64,000 nucleotides of DNA from CAZPRY01 sp964589175 (GTDB taxonomy: Bacteria > Fidelibacterota > UBA2242). The notes under the pieces are model-generated. The model was not told the origin of the DNA. It saw only the letters and a list, made by a program, of their open reading frames with translations, and made no database searches. Numbering within the stretch: the first letter of the stretch is position 1; every line of letters starts with the position of its first letter. The stretch is from positions 102,029 through 166,028 of the forward strand of contig CAZPRY010000004.1 in the NCBI GenBank assembly GCA_964589175.1, given 5' to 3'. A program made the position numbers and the translations under genes. Of this stretch, positions 54,399 to 63,598 are shown piece after piece.

Positions 54399-55102
54399 TG
54401 AGTTAACACATATAGAACTATGTTGGCACCCATCTGCAGGGCTTTGCGATGCAATTCTTCCGGGTCACCGTGCACTTCGGGATCTTCCCAGCCGTCGCCC
54501 AGGTCGCATTCATAGCTGTAGAATACAACCAGGCGATCTTTATAAAATATGCCGAACCCCTGCGCCGGTTTGCCGTCGTGCTCGTGAATTTTTGGTAATC
54601 CGTTCGGGAAGTCGAACACAGTCTGAAAAATCGGGTGGTCGAACGGCAGTTCCACCAGGTCATTATTCGGAAAGATCCGCTTGATCTCACGCCTGAAAGA
54701 CTGGTCTAAACCGTAATTATCGTCAACGTGCAGGAAACCGCCGGACTGCAGATGCTTGCGCAGGCGCAGCACTTCCTCGTCGCTGAAACGAATATTGCCA
54801 TGCCCGGTCAAGTACAGGTAGGGATATGTAAAAAAATCCTTGTCCATTATTCCGACCCGCAGTTCCCCGGGATAGGCATCGACGAGTTTCTCCTTATTCA
54901 GGAAGACCAGCAGGTTGGGCAGCGAACTGGGATCGCTGTACCAATCGCCGCCCCCATCGTATTTCAGGCGCGCGATGCTGAATTTGCCGTAGAGCGAGGG
55001 ATTCTCCGCCTGCAGCAAAACGCTGAACAGGATCATCATAAACAAGAGTTTGATGTAAGCGGCGGATATTTCAGCACGTTGTGAATGCATTCTGCCTTTC
55101 AT
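54395..55102 (-). CDS. DUF4159-domain exported protein
   Basis: A 235-residue protein with a hydrophobic signal (LLFMMILFSVLLQAEN). The remainder is a DUF4159 domain with a GATase1-like fold: FSIARLKYDGGGDWYSDPSSLPNLL, PYLYLTGHGNIRFSDEEVLRLRKHL, GGFLHVDDNYGLDQSFRREIKRIFP, PFDHPIFQTVFDFPNGLPKIHEHDG in pieces. Family members bind an unknown small ligand or act as inactive amidotransferase-like sensors. ATG 55102 is used here; ATG 55090, preceded by AAAGG, would give a cleaner signal peptide and is equally possible. A TATAAT at 55117-55122 (minus strand) is a good -10 box but lacks a -35 partner. Confidence 0.8.
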   Translation of the reverse strand: MKGRMHSQRAEISAAYIKLLFMMILFSVLLQAENPSLYGKFSIARLKYDGGGDWYSDPSSLPNLLVFLNKEKLVDAYPGELRVGIMDKDFFTYPYLYLTGHGNIRFSDEEVLRLRKHLQSGGFLHVDDNYGLDQSFRREIKRIFPNNDLVELPFDHPIFQTVFDFPNGLPKIHEHDGKPAQGFGIFYKDRLVVFYSYECDLGDGWEDPEVHGDPEELHRKALQMGANIVLYVLTQ

Positions 55103-55246
55103 GCTCCGTTTTATCCATTATACCTTTATCACCAGCTTTGGTTTCGTAATCAAAGACGCATCGCCAATATGCCTGCCGGCATGCGAATATAACTGATTTT
55201 TGAGCGAATATTAACGGTTTTTTGGAAGAAGGGTCACTGCCGCGGG

Positions 55247-56290
55247 TCACAATCGATAACTTCTGAGTCCCCAGCTCACCTCGCTAATGCAGACTTTAAT
55301 AATCCCCACCATCGGGACGGCGAACAGCATTCCGATCACGCCGGCCAGATTCCCGCCGATGATAATTGCGACCACTACGGTCAGCGGGTGCATATTCACA
55401 CTCTTCGATACAACCAGCGGCGAGACCAGGGAATTATCGATCGATTGAACGATCACGAAGACGATCCCAATCCAGAGCAGCACCATTCCTAGGTGAGGCG
55501 GGTTGTTGATGATCGCGATGGTCAGCGCCGGGACTGCCCCGACAATGGGCCCCAGGTACGGAATCAGGTTGGCGATGCCGGCTACCATCCCGATAAAAAC
55601 AAAATAGGACACCGGATTGTCGAAGACCAAATTTATGATGAACAATCCGAGCGTGGCTAATAGGCCTACGATCAGGGCGTCGATCGCCTGTCCCTGGATA
55701 TATTTGGACACCTGGTCGCCCAGTTTGTGCTGGATATTGAGGGCCAGTTCAAAATATTTATTCGGGACTTTGCAGATCAGGCCGCGCTTGAATTTGCGGT
55801 TATCCTTGATCAGAAAGAACGTTATGAAGGGCACGATCACCATCGATGCCAGAAAAGATCCGACGCTTTTGGAAAAAGAGGCCAAACTGCCCAGCAGCTT
55901 CAGTCCGATATCCTGGGCTTTTTTCATCAGGTTCTGGGCCAACTCGGGATTGTTGAATTTCTCCGCGAAAAAAATCTCCGCCTGCTTGCTCAAATCGGAA
56001 ATCATGTTCGACTGTAGTTTGGAGGACAGTGATTCCACGGTCCGAATAAGGCCGGGAATAATCAGGCTTATGGAAAAGGCCAGAGTTCCCACAATAAACA
56101 ACATCACAATCAGAATCGCCACTCCACGGTGAAGTCCGTGACGTTCCAGAAGGTTGACCAGCGGCGCTAACAGCACCGACAGCAGCAACGCGATAATAAA
56201 CATGATCAGGACGTCTTTGACAAACGGAAAGACGATCTTCAGACCGAGAATCGCCAGGACGACAAGAAAAATGCGCCAGAAGGTATTCAT
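55247..56290 (-). CDS. AI-2E family (PerM/UPF0118) membrane transporter
   Basis: A 347-residue inner-membrane protein with about eight helices in the PerM pattern: paired N-terminal helices (IFLVVLAILGLKIVFPFVKDVLIMFIIALLLSVLLAPLV), an amphipathic central region, SYFVFIGMVAGIANLIPYLGPIVGAVPALTIAI, and SVNMHPLTVVVAIIIGGNLAGVIGMLFAVPMVGI, the family signature at the end. Members have been linked to AI-2 export, Na+/H+ exchange or other efflux; substrate unknown here. I start at ATG 56290, 28 bp after the upstream stop; a TTG at 56341 would overlap that gene. Confidence 0.88.
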   Translation of the reverse strand: MNTFWRIFLVVLAILGLKIVFPFVKDVLIMFIIALLLSVLLAPLVNLLERHGLHRGVAILIVMLFIVGTLAFSISLIIPGLIRTVESLSSKLQSNMISDLSKQAEIFFAEKFNNPELAQNLMKKAQDIGLKLLGSLASFSKSVGSFLASMVIVPFITFFLIKDNRKFKRGLICKVPNKYFELALNIQHKLGDQVSKYIQGQAIDALIVGLLATLGLFIINLVFDNPVSYFVFIGMVAGIANLIPYLGPIVGAVPALTIAIINNPPHLGMVLLWIGIVFVIVQSIDNSLVSPLVVSKSVNMHPLTVVVAIIIGGNLAGVIGMLFAVPMVGIIKVCISEVSWGLRSYRL

Positions 56291-56318
56291 TATCTTGGCG
56301 TAGAGCTGGTACGAGTAA

Positions 56319-56840
56319 TTATCCACGCGAGGATTCCTCAACTTTCTTCTGCAATTCCGTCATTTGAAGGTTGGTACGGCGCAGCCGCTCTCCAACGATC
56401 TTGGCGAGAGCAAAGACAATCTTGATACCGGTCTTGGGTGTTCGGTAAAGAATATCCATCAGATCGGGCCGGAAGAACCCGAGAATATCGCAATCCTCGT
56501 TCGCAATCGCCGAAGCCGAACGCGGGGATTCATCCAGGAGCGCGAGGTCCCCGAAAAACGTACCGGCAACCAGATCGACGATGTGGTGTTTCTCCTCCTT
56601 GAGGTCCTCAATAATCGCGACCGATCCCGAGATGATGATATACATTCCCAGGCCGGGATCTCCCATGCGGAATACCGGCTCACCGGCTTTATAGGTTCTA
56701 CGGTGGATGATTTTCGCGATCTCATCGAGTTCCTTTTGTTTCAGATCGGAGAAAATCGGAACACTCTTCAGCGCTTTGTTTATGGTCGTTGACTCATCTC
56801 TTTTCTTGAACTTTACTACATCCCAAATCGGATTTTTCAT
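56319..56840 (-). CDS. Cyclic-nucleotide-binding domain protein without DNA-binding domain
   Basis: A 173-residue protein made almost wholly of one CNB domain (about 25-145): PIFSDLKQKELDEIAKIIHRRTYKAGEPVFRMGD, then the phosphate-binding cassette FFGDLALLDESPRSASA with the conserved arginine. The glutamate usual in FGE is aspartate here. After the domain there is only an amphipathic helix (LRRTNLQMTELQKKVEESS); no helix-turn-helix, so it is not a CRP-type transcription factor. It could sense a nucleotide and act on a partner, perhaps the membrane transporter encoded 28 bp downstream. It is divergent from the EnvC-like gene over 125 bp. Confidence 0.88.
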   Translation of the reverse strand: MKNPIWDVVKFKKRDESTTINKALKSVPIFSDLKQKELDEIAKIIHRRTYKAGEPVFRMGDPGLGMYIIISGSVAIIEDLKEEKHHIVDLVAGTFFGDLALLDESPRSASAIANEDCDILGFFRPDLMDILYRTPKTGIKIVFALAKIVGERLRRTNLQMTELQKKVEESSRG

Positions 56841-56965
56841 TCCAACCCCAATTTATTTTCAGGCGATATAATATAAATCGTAGAAGGAAGAATTCCAGCA
56901 CAAATTTTAACGTCCGTTTTCTACCCTTGAAATTGTGACTGACATTACATAGCTTGGCTGGATTT

Positions 56966-58171
56966 ATGAACAGGAACCGCCTACTCATAGCCATAATTCT
57001 GCTGCTGCTCTCCGCCCCGCACCAACTCCATGCCCAGGAAGAGGATCTGGACAAAAAAATCCAGTACCGTTCGGACGAGTTGGAGAAAATCCGCAAGGAG
57101 ATCGAATCCTATAAACAGAACCTGAAACAGGTCGAGAGAAAAGAGCAGACGCTGCTAAACAATCTACAGGGAACGGAACATGAGATCAGCCTGACAAAAA
57201 AACTGGTGACGCAGCTGACCCGTGAACAGGCCCGCAAAGAGCAGGAAATCAAAAACTCAAAAAAATCAATCTTCGAACTCGAAGAAGATCTCAGCAGCCT
57301 GAAAGAGCGCTTCGCTCGTCGTCTGATTCACGTGCATAAGCGGGGTGACCTGAGCGATTGGGAATTGATCCTGACTTCCCGGTCGATCAACCAGGCTTTC
57401 TACCGCTACAAATATTTGCGCATCATCGCCGATATCGATAAGAGGAACGCGGAGGATATTCGTAAAACGATCCGGCGCATCGACGTCAAGAAGCAGCAGA
57501 TGGAGGCCGGAGTCAGGGACATGTCCAATATCATTTCGGAAAAACAGGTTCAGCAATCCAAACTGACCAGTCAGAAAAAGACGCGTGAAAAGCAGTTGGA
57601 ACAGGCCCGCGTGAGCAAGAGCAATCTCAGCGCACAGATCAAGGAAAAGGAGAAAGCCGCCAGCGAGGTCTCCCGCATGATAGCCAACCTGGAAAAACAG
57701 CGGGTTGAGCGGGATCAAAAATTGGCCCGGCAGCGCGCCAAGTCCGGCGTAACGGTCACGGATCCCTTCCGCCTCGCCCAGGGCAAACTGCTCTGGCCGA
57801 CCGACGGCCAGGTGATCGCCAAATTTGGCCGCCAGAAGCATCCGACCTTAAATACGATCACTCAAAATACCGGAATCGACATCCGGGCACCCAAAGGCCG
57901 TGACGTCAAAACTGTAATGGACGGCATGGTTACGACGATTACTTACATCCGCGGTTTCGGCAATACCCTCATCATCGATCATGGCTCCGGTTTTTACACC
58001 GTTTATACGCATATCGAAGATGTTTTCGTTAACGAGGATGATTATGTCACTGCCGGCAGCGTTATCGCCAACGTCGGGGATACGGGCTCGCTCAATGGCA
58101 ATATGCTGCATTTCGAAATCTGGAAAAACCGCACCGCCCTCAATCCCGAAGAATGGCTGACACGAAGATGA
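56966..58171 (+). CDS. EnvC-like murein hydrolase activator, degenerate LytM (M23) domain
   Basis: A 401-residue periplasmic protein. Signal peptide 1-23 (LLIAIILLLLSAPHQLHAQ), long coiled coil (about 25-265), then an M23/LytM domain (about 275-400) with QNTGIDIRAPKG, TYIRGFGNTLIIDHGSGFYTVYTHI and NMLHFEIWKNRTALNPEEWL. Of the four usual zinc-site positions, the first histidine is N301, D305 and H349 are kept, and the first histidine of the HxH motif is M380 (H382 kept). Such a site should not cleave peptidoglycan, so the protein is best read as an EnvC/NlpD-type activator of amidases at division. ATG 56966 is chosen; a TTG four codons earlier is possible. The end overlaps holB by four bases. 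Confidence 0.88.
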   Translation: MNRNRLLIAIILLLLSAPHQLHAQEEDLDKKIQYRSDELEKIRKEIESYKQNLKQVERKEQTLLNNLQGTEHEISLTKKLVTQLTREQARKEQEIKNSKKSIFELEEDLSSLKERFARRLIHVHKRGDLSDWELILTSRSINQAFYRYKYLRIIADIDKRNAEDIRKTIRRIDVKKQQMEAGVRDMSNIISEKQVQQSKLTSQKKTREKQLEQARVSKSNLSAQIKEKEKAASEVSRMIANLEKQRVERDQKLARQRAKSGVTVTDPFRLAQGKLLWPTDGQVIAKFGRQKHPTLNTITQNTGIDIRAPKGRDVKTVMDGMVTTITYIRGFGNTLIIDHGSGFYTVYTHIEDVFVNEDDYVTAGSVIANVGDTGSLNGNMLHFEIWKNRTALNPEEWLTRR

Positions 58172-59310
58172 CAAAATTATTTCCCCTGATTAATCAGGAT
58201 TTCAACCGGCAGCTGCTGCTGAACGCCATCAACAACGAGCGTATTGCCAATGCCTACCTTTTTTACGGACCGGAAGGCAGCGGCCACGAGGGCTTTGCCC
58301 TGGAACTGGCGGCGATGCTGAACTGTACGCATCCCGCGGAACGCCCCTGTACACAGTGCGCCTCCTGTCACAAGACCAGGACCCTGGAACATGCCAACCT
58401 ACAAATGGTATTCCCGCTCCCGATTCGCAATGTTTCGGGCTCCGATAGCGATCCTTTTAAGGGATTTTCACAGAGCGAAATGGAGGAAATCCAGGCCCAG
58501 ATCCAGCAGAAAGCGATCAATCCTTACGAAAAAATCAGTATCCCGAACGCCAAACACATCTCCATCAGCCTGGTTCGGGATGTGAAGCGCAAAATCTACC
58601 TGACCGCGCAGGAACCGGGCTGGAAGGTCACGGTATTTTTCGATGCGCACCTGATGACCGAAGAAGCAGCCAACGCCTTTCTGAAAATCCTGGAAGAACC
58701 TCCGCCGAAATCAACCTTCATTCTGACGACTTCCCGGGCTGATACGCTCATTCCCACGATCCGCTCCCGCTGCCAGCCCGTCTTCTTCCCGCCTTTGCCG
58801 CAATTCGACGTTGAGAGGCGTCTGCAAGAGCAGGGCGTTCCGTCCGATCAGATCAAACTCATCGTCGGTTTAGCCGGTGGGGATATCGGCAAGGCTCTGC
58901 GCCTGGCGCAGGCGGAGCTGGACGAATTGAAACAACTGACGCTCGAAATCCTGCGTTCCATCGCCGTTTGGAATGTTGAAAAAATCTATGGCTTTACCGA
59001 TACGCTGGCGAGTCTCTACCGCCAGGATCCGGAGCGATTCAGGCAGGTAATGCAGTCCGTTTCATTCTGGTTTCGCGATGCGATGATCCTGAAATTCAGC
59101 GCAGATGAAGATCACCTGATCCACCGCGACCTCAAAACCGAGATCGGAAAATTCGTAAAAGCCTTCCCCCTTTTCGACGGTTTTGAACTCTATTCCGCCG
59201 TCGAAAATTGTATTGATTTAGCTGAGCACAATGTCTATATTAATCTCGCTTTACAGAACATGTTCTTTCAGATGTATTCGCTAATTAAACCCAAAAAGAA
59301 ATCTTCATAA
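58168..59310 (+). CDS. holB: DNA polymerase III delta-prime subunit
   Basis: A 380-residue AAA+ clamp-loader subunit. The P-loop region is YGPEGSGHEGFAL: the Walker A lysine is H40, as expected for a delta-prime subunit that does not hydrolyse ATP. A zinc-binding module follows (CTHPAERPCTQCASCHKT), then EEAANAFLKILEEPPPKSTFILTTS and the sensor-1/SRC-like IPTIRSRCQPVFFPPL. ATG 58168 shares bases with the preceding TGA (ATGA). The ricT gene follows with no gap, which is a conserved order. Confidence 0.92.
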   Translation: MTKLFPLINQDFNRQLLLNAINNERIANAYLFYGPEGSGHEGFALELAAMLNCTHPAERPCTQCASCHKTRTLEHANLQMVFPLPIRNVSGSDSDPFKGFSQSEMEEIQAQIQQKAINPYEKISIPNAKHISISLVRDVKRKIYLTAQEPGWKVTVFFDAHLMTEEAANAFLKILEEPPPKSTFILTTSRADTLIPTIRSRCQPVFFPPLPQFDVERRLQEQGVPSDQIKLIVGLAGGDIGKALRLAQAELDELKQLTLEILRSIAVWNVEKIYGFTDTLASLYRQDPERFRQVMQSVSFWFRDAMILKFSADEDHLIHRDLKTEIGKFVKAFPLFDGFELYSAVENCIDLAEHNVYINLALQNMFFQMYSLIKPKKKSS

Positions 59311-60150
59311 ATGGACCAAAATAGCAGTAAAAAAGACAGTCTTGTTAAAATAAAATTTAAGGGCTCGCGGCGGGAGTTCTTTCGTAATACGATGGAATTC
59401 CCGATTCAGGACGGCGATACGATGATCGTCGAAGCCGATCGCGGCGAAGACCTGGGCCGTGCCCGTATCAATCCCTGTAAAGCCCTGAGCACCGAAGACA
59501 GCAGCATTGCTCCGATCCTGCGCAAGGCAGATCGCGATGAGCTGTCCCAGGATAGCGAAAACCGGAGCCGCGAAGAGATCGCCCTCAAGTTTTGCATCCG
59601 CCGCATAAAAGACCTTAACCTGCCCATGAAACTGATCGATGTGGAGTACCGGCTCGATCGCAAAAAGATCATTTTCTACTTCACCGCCGACGATCGTATC
59701 GATTTCCGGGAGCTGGTCAAAATTCTTGCAGCCGAATATAAAACGCGCATCGAAATGCGCCAGATCAGCACGCGCGAAGAGACCAAAAAGATCGGCGGGG
59801 TCGGTTCCTGCGGCAAAACGCTCTGCTGCCAGAGTTTTCTGGACGATTTCGAACCGATCAGTACGCAGCTGGTGAAGGAACAGAATCTGCCCATGAATCC
59901 CTCCAAAATTTCCGGAACCTGTGGAAAACTGAAGTGCTGCTACCGCTACGAACATGACCTCTACGACGAGGTTCTGAGCCGCTATCCCGGCTACGGCTCC
60001 AGAGTGGAATATGAGGGTAAAACCGGCATCATCGAGAAAATCGACATCTTCCAGAAAGTCGTCACGATCCGCTTTTCCGAAGAGGATTTCGACGAGTACC
60101 CGCTCAGCTATTTCGACGATAAGATAAAACCGCTGAATTCCCAGACCTAA
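59311..60150 (+). CDS. ricT: PSP1-domain protein RicT (YaaT)
   Basis: A 279-residue PSP1-family protein. The N-terminal part (FKGSRREFFRNTMEF, EADRGEDLGRA) leads into the PSP1 core (RIKDLNLPMKLIDVEYRLDRKKIIFYFTADDRIDFRELVK). The cysteine clusters GGVGSCGKTLCC and SGTCGKLKCCYRYEH bind an Fe-S cluster in the RicAFT complex of Bacillus, which affects RNA maturation. RicA and RicF are not in this window. The gene starts directly at the holB stop (TAAATGG) and is followed by metG. Confidence 0.92.
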   Translation: MDQNSSKKDSLVKIKFKGSRREFFRNTMEFPIQDGDTMIVEADRGEDLGRARINPCKALSTEDSSIAPILRKADRDELSQDSENRSREEIALKFCIRRIKDLNLPMKLIDVEYRLDRKKIIFYFTADDRIDFRELVKILAAEYKTRIEMRQISTREETKKIGGVGSCGKTLCCQSFLDDFEPISTQLVKEQNLPMNPSKISGTCGKLKCCYRYEHDLYDEVLSRYPGYGSRVEYEGKTGIIEKIDIFQKVVTIRFSEEDFDEYPLSYFDDKIKPLNSQT

Positions 60151-60168
60151 AAAAGAGACAAATTAAAG

Positions 60169-62055
60169 ATGCAGGAACGCTTTTACGTTACGACCCCGAT
60201 CTATTATGTGAACGACAAACCCCACATCGGGCATGCCTATACGACAATCCTGGCCGACGTGTTATCGCGTTTCCACCGCGCCAAGGGCGACGAAACGTTT
60301 TTTCTGACCGGCGTGGACGAACACGGCCAGAAGGTCCAGGAGGCCGCCCTTAAGAAGGGCATCGAGCCCCAGCAGCATTGCGACGAGATGGTCGTTCATT
60401 TTCAGCAAGCTTGGCAAAAGCTGGAAATTACCAACGATTTCTTCATCCGTACGACCGACGCCTTTCATAAAAAAGTCGTGCAGCAGGTGCTGCAGGATCT
60501 CTACGACAAAGACGAAATTTACGAGCATGAATACGGCGGGCATTATTGTGTCGGCTGCGAACGTTTTTATACCGTAAAAGAACTGGTGGACGGTATGTGT
60601 CCGCAGCATCTCAAGGCGCCCGAATACATCAAAGAGAAGAATTATTTCTTCCGCATGAGCAAATACCAGGGCTGGCTCATCGATTACATCAACAGCAATC
60701 CAGATTTCATCAAGCCGGAATCGCGGCGCAACGAAGTGCTCGGTTTTCTGAAAAATAAACTGGAAGACCTGTGCATCTCCCGCCCGAAATCGCGCCTTAA
60801 ATGGGGCATCGAATTACCCTTTGACGACCGCTATGTCACCTATGTCTGGTTTGATGCCCTGCTGAACTACGTGACCGCGGTCGGCTATAAGCAGAACGAC
60901 GAAAAGTTCAGCAAGTGGTGGCCGGCCGACTATCACCTGATCGGCAAGGACATCGTCACCACCCATTGCGTTTACTGGCCGACGATGCTCAAGGCGATCG
61001 GGCTGCCGCTGCCGAAGACGATCTTCGCCCACGGCTGGTGGCTGGTGGCCGAGACGAAAATGTCCAAATCGCTGCAAAACATCGTCAAGCCGCTCGATTT
61101 GATCGACGCCTATGGAGTCGATCCTGTCCGCTATTTCCTGATCCGCGATATGGTGCTCGGGCAGGATGCCAATTTTAGTGAAGAGATGTTTATCCGGCGC
61201 TACAATTCCGACCTGGCCAACGACTTCGGCAACCTGGTCAGCCGCATTTCCACGCTGATCCGCAAGAATTTCAATTCCGAGGTACCCGCCCCGATTAGCG
61301 TCGGAGAGGAAGAGCAAAGCATCCGCAGGGATGCTGAGACCCTGCCGGCGCGCGTGCATGCCATGATCGACAGTCTGGCGCTCAACGAGGCCATCGAGAC
61401 GACGATCGCTTTCGTGCGTTCGCTTAACCGCTTCATGGAGCAGCGCGCCCCGTGGAAGCTGGTAAAAGAAGACAAGGCCGCCGCGGGGACGGTGCTGTAC
61501 ACGGCAGCCGAGGGTTTACGCATCGCCGCGCTGCTGCTCGCACCGGTCATGCCGGGAAAAATCGCCACAGTTTTAAAATCATTTCCGGTGAATGCCGACC
61601 AGGAGCATTGCTTCGATTGGGGCACGCTCCAACCCGGACGGAAGCTGGAATCGATTCCGCCGCTTTTCCCGCGTATCCAGGAAAAAGAGACTGCTCCGGT
61701 GCAACCCGAAGCGCAGAAGGAAGAACCCGAAAATCTCGTCACAATCGACGATTTCTTCAAATCCAAATTGCTGACCGCCAGGGTGCTGGAAGCGGAGAAG
61801 GTTCCCGATACGGCCAAATTGCTGAAACTGCAAATCGATACCGGCACCGAAAAACGCCAGATCGTGGCCGGAATCGCCGAACATTATCAGCCGGAGGAAT
61901 TGATCGGTAAAACGATTGTGATCGTAGCGAACCTCCAGCCCGCGAAAATCCGCGGCCTGGAGAGTCGCGGGATGTTACTGGCCGCAAAGAAGGGCAAGAA
62001 ACTCTCGCTGGTCACAGCGCTGGATGAAATCGAGCCGGGCGCATCCGTCGGATAA
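60169..62055 (+). CDS. metG: Methionine-tRNA ligase
   Basis: A 628-residue class I synthetase. HIGH motif PHIGHAYTT (H20-H23), zinc knuckle with YCVGCERFYTVKELVDGMCPQH in pieces, KMSKS at 297-301 (TKMSKSLQN), anticodon-binding helical domain to about 510, a linker rich in P and E, and a C-terminal tRNA-binding OB fold (TIDDFFKSKLLTARVLEAEKVPD ... QPAKIRGLESRGMLLAA in pieces). The appended OB fold supports dimerisation and tRNA binding. GAGACAAATTAAAG precedes ATG 60169. Confidence 0.96.
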   Translation: MQERFYVTTPIYYVNDKPHIGHAYTTILADVLSRFHRAKGDETFFLTGVDEHGQKVQEAALKKGIEPQQHCDEMVVHFQQAWQKLEITNDFFIRTTDAFHKKVVQQVLQDLYDKDEIYEHEYGGHYCVGCERFYTVKELVDGMCPQHLKAPEYIKEKNYFFRMSKYQGWLIDYINSNPDFIKPESRRNEVLGFLKNKLEDLCISRPKSRLKWGIELPFDDRYVTYVWFDALLNYVTAVGYKQNDEKFSKWWPADYHLIGKDIVTTHCVYWPTMLKAIGLPLPKTIFAHGWWLVAETKMSKSLQNIVKPLDLIDAYGVDPVRYFLIRDMVLGQDANFSEEMFIRRYNSDLANDFGNLVSRISTLIRKNFNSEVPAPISVGEEEQSIRRDAETLPARVHAMIDSLALNEAIETTIAFVRSLNRFMEQRAPWKLVKEDKAAAGTVLYTAAEGLRIAALLLAPVMPGKIATVLKSFPVNADQEHCFDWGTLQPGRKLESIPPLFPRIQEKETAPVQPEAQKEEPENLVTIDDFFKSKLLTARVLEAEKVPDTAKLLKLQIDTGTEKRQIVAGIAEHYQPEELIGKTIVIVANLQPAKIRGLESRGMLLAAKKGKKLSLVTALDEIEPGASVG

Positions 62056-62069
62056 ACGCGCATAATCCG

Positions 62070-62831
62070 ATGTTTATCGATACCCACTGTCATCTGAACT
62101 ACGCTCCCCTCTGGGAAAATATCGACCGTGTTCTCGATGAAGCCGCCGCGGTTGGCGTCGGGAAAATCCTCTGCATCGGTACGGACATTGAATCTTCACA
62201 GAAAGCCCTCCGGCTCGCCGAGAAATATCCGCAAATCTATGCCGCTGCCGGGGTCCACCCCAACGATTCCGCCCTTGTCAAAGCGGGCTGGCAGATGGAA
62301 CTCCTGCAATTGTGCGGACATGAAAAAGTCGTCGCTGTAGGCGAGGTCGGCCTGGATTATTACCGGGACCATGCCGGCCCGGAGACGCAAATCCGTTGTT
62401 TCTCCGAGCAGATCGATCTCGCCAAAGAGCTGGGGCTGCCGCTGGTGATCCACAATCGCCGGGCGGATGAAGATGTGAAACTGGTCCTGATAGAACATCA
62501 TTATACCAACGCCGTTCTGCACTGCTATTCCGGCGACGCGGAATACGCCCGCGCGATGATTGAACTGGGCCTGCATATTTCGTTTACCGGAAACGTCACC
62601 TACGGCAGCAGGAAGACCGAGCGGGCCGTTCAGGCTGTTCCCATCGACCGCCTGATGTTGGAAACCGACGCACCCTACATCACCCCCGTCCCGCACAAAG
62701 GCGAGAGTAACCAGCCGGCTTTTATCCCCCTCATCGCCGCCAAAGTCGCCGAATTAAAAGCCGTTTCTATAGCGGAAGTCGAAACAGCCACAACCGAAAA
62801 CGCTATCCAATTTTTCCAACTTCCCCGATGA
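62070..62831 (+). CDS. tatD: TatD-family metal-dependent deoxyribonuclease
   Basis: A 253-residue TIM-barrel hydrolase. Metal-binding motifs are DTHCHL (residues 4-9), GEVGLDYYRD, PLVIHNRRAD, LHCYSG and the final METDAP-like LMLETDAPYITP. Family members are 3'-5' exonucleases in DNA repair or quality control. It lies 14 bp after metG and its TGA overlaps the rsmA ATG. The metG-tatD-rsmA order is conserved in many phyla. Confidence 0.95.
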   Translation: MFIDTHCHLNYAPLWENIDRVLDEAAAVGVGKILCIGTDIESSQKALRLAEKYPQIYAAAGVHPNDSALVKAGWQMELLQLCGHEKVVAVGEVGLDYYRDHAGPETQIRCFSEQIDLAKELGLPLVIHNRRADEDVKLVLIEHHYTNAVLHCYSGDAEYARAMIELGLHISFTGNVTYGSRKTERAVQAVPIDRLMLETDAPYITPVPHKGESNQPAFIPLIAAKVAELKAVSIAEVETATTENAIQFFQLPR

Positions 62832-63598
62832 TCCATTTTCCCAAAAAGCGCTGGGGCCAGAATTTTCTGATCGATCCCAACATCCTGCGCAAAATCCATC
62901 ACTCGATCGGGATTCAGGCCGGCGAGATTATTATAGAAATCGGACCGGGCAAGGGAGCGCTGACGCAATTGCTCATCGGAAGCGGGGCCGAAATCCATGC
63001 CGTCGAAATCGATCCCGATCTGATACCCGATCTGCAGGCCCGGTTTGAAAATTCGGACAACTTCATACTGCACTACGCCGATGCGCTGAAATTCGATTTC
63101 AGCCGGTTCGGACGAAAGCTGCGAATCGTCGGCAATATCCCCTACAATATCACGAGTCCCCTGCTCTTTCGGCTGTTCGAATTCAACGAATTCATTTTCG
63201 ATATCCATTTCCTGGTGCAGAAAGAACTCGGTAAAAGAATCACCGCACTGCCGAATTCCAGGGATTACGGTATTCTCGGCGTGCTTTCCCATTACTATGG
63301 TTCCCCGAAAATTCTTTTCGACGTCTCGCCACAGGTCTTCCGGCCGGTTCCCAGAGTCATCTCATCAGAGATATCGATTCGAATCGATCCCCTGGTTACC
63401 GACAAGGGCTTTCACCAACAGTATCATCTCGTCGTGAAAACCGCCTTCGGTAAACGGCGTAAAACGATGACCAACTCGCTCGAGGAACTTCTACCGGCCG
63501 ACCGCTCCGGCTGCCCGCTTGACCTCGGACGCCGTCCCGAGACGCTGTCTCCCGAGGAATTTATCGCATTGACCAAATGGCTCTTCCCGGCCGGCTGA
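62828..63598 (+). CDS. rsmA: 16S rRNA (adenine1518/1519-N6) dimethyltransferase
   Basis: A 256-residue KsgA/RsmA methyltransferase that dimethylates two adenines in helix 45 of 16S rRNA. It shows KKRWGQNFLID at the start, the SAM-binding IIEIGPGKGALTQLL, the acidic VEIDPDLIPDL, and catalytic NIPYNITSPLLF. Normal length. ATG 62828 overlaps the tatD TGA (ATGA). Its own TGA forms the loop of the terminator hairpin at its end. Confidence 0.96.
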   Translation: MIHFPKKRWGQNFLIDPNILRKIHHSIGIQAGEIIIEIGPGKGALTQLLIGSGAEIHAVEIDPDLIPDLQARFENSDNFILHYADALKFDFSRFGRKLRIVGNIPYNITSPLLFRLFEFNEFIFDIHFLVQKELGKRITALPNSRDYGILGVLSHYYGSPKILFDVSPQVFRPVPRVISSEISIRIDPLVTDKGFHQQYHLVVKTAFGKRRKTMTNSLEELLPADRSGCPLDLGRRPETLSPEEFIALTKWLFPAG

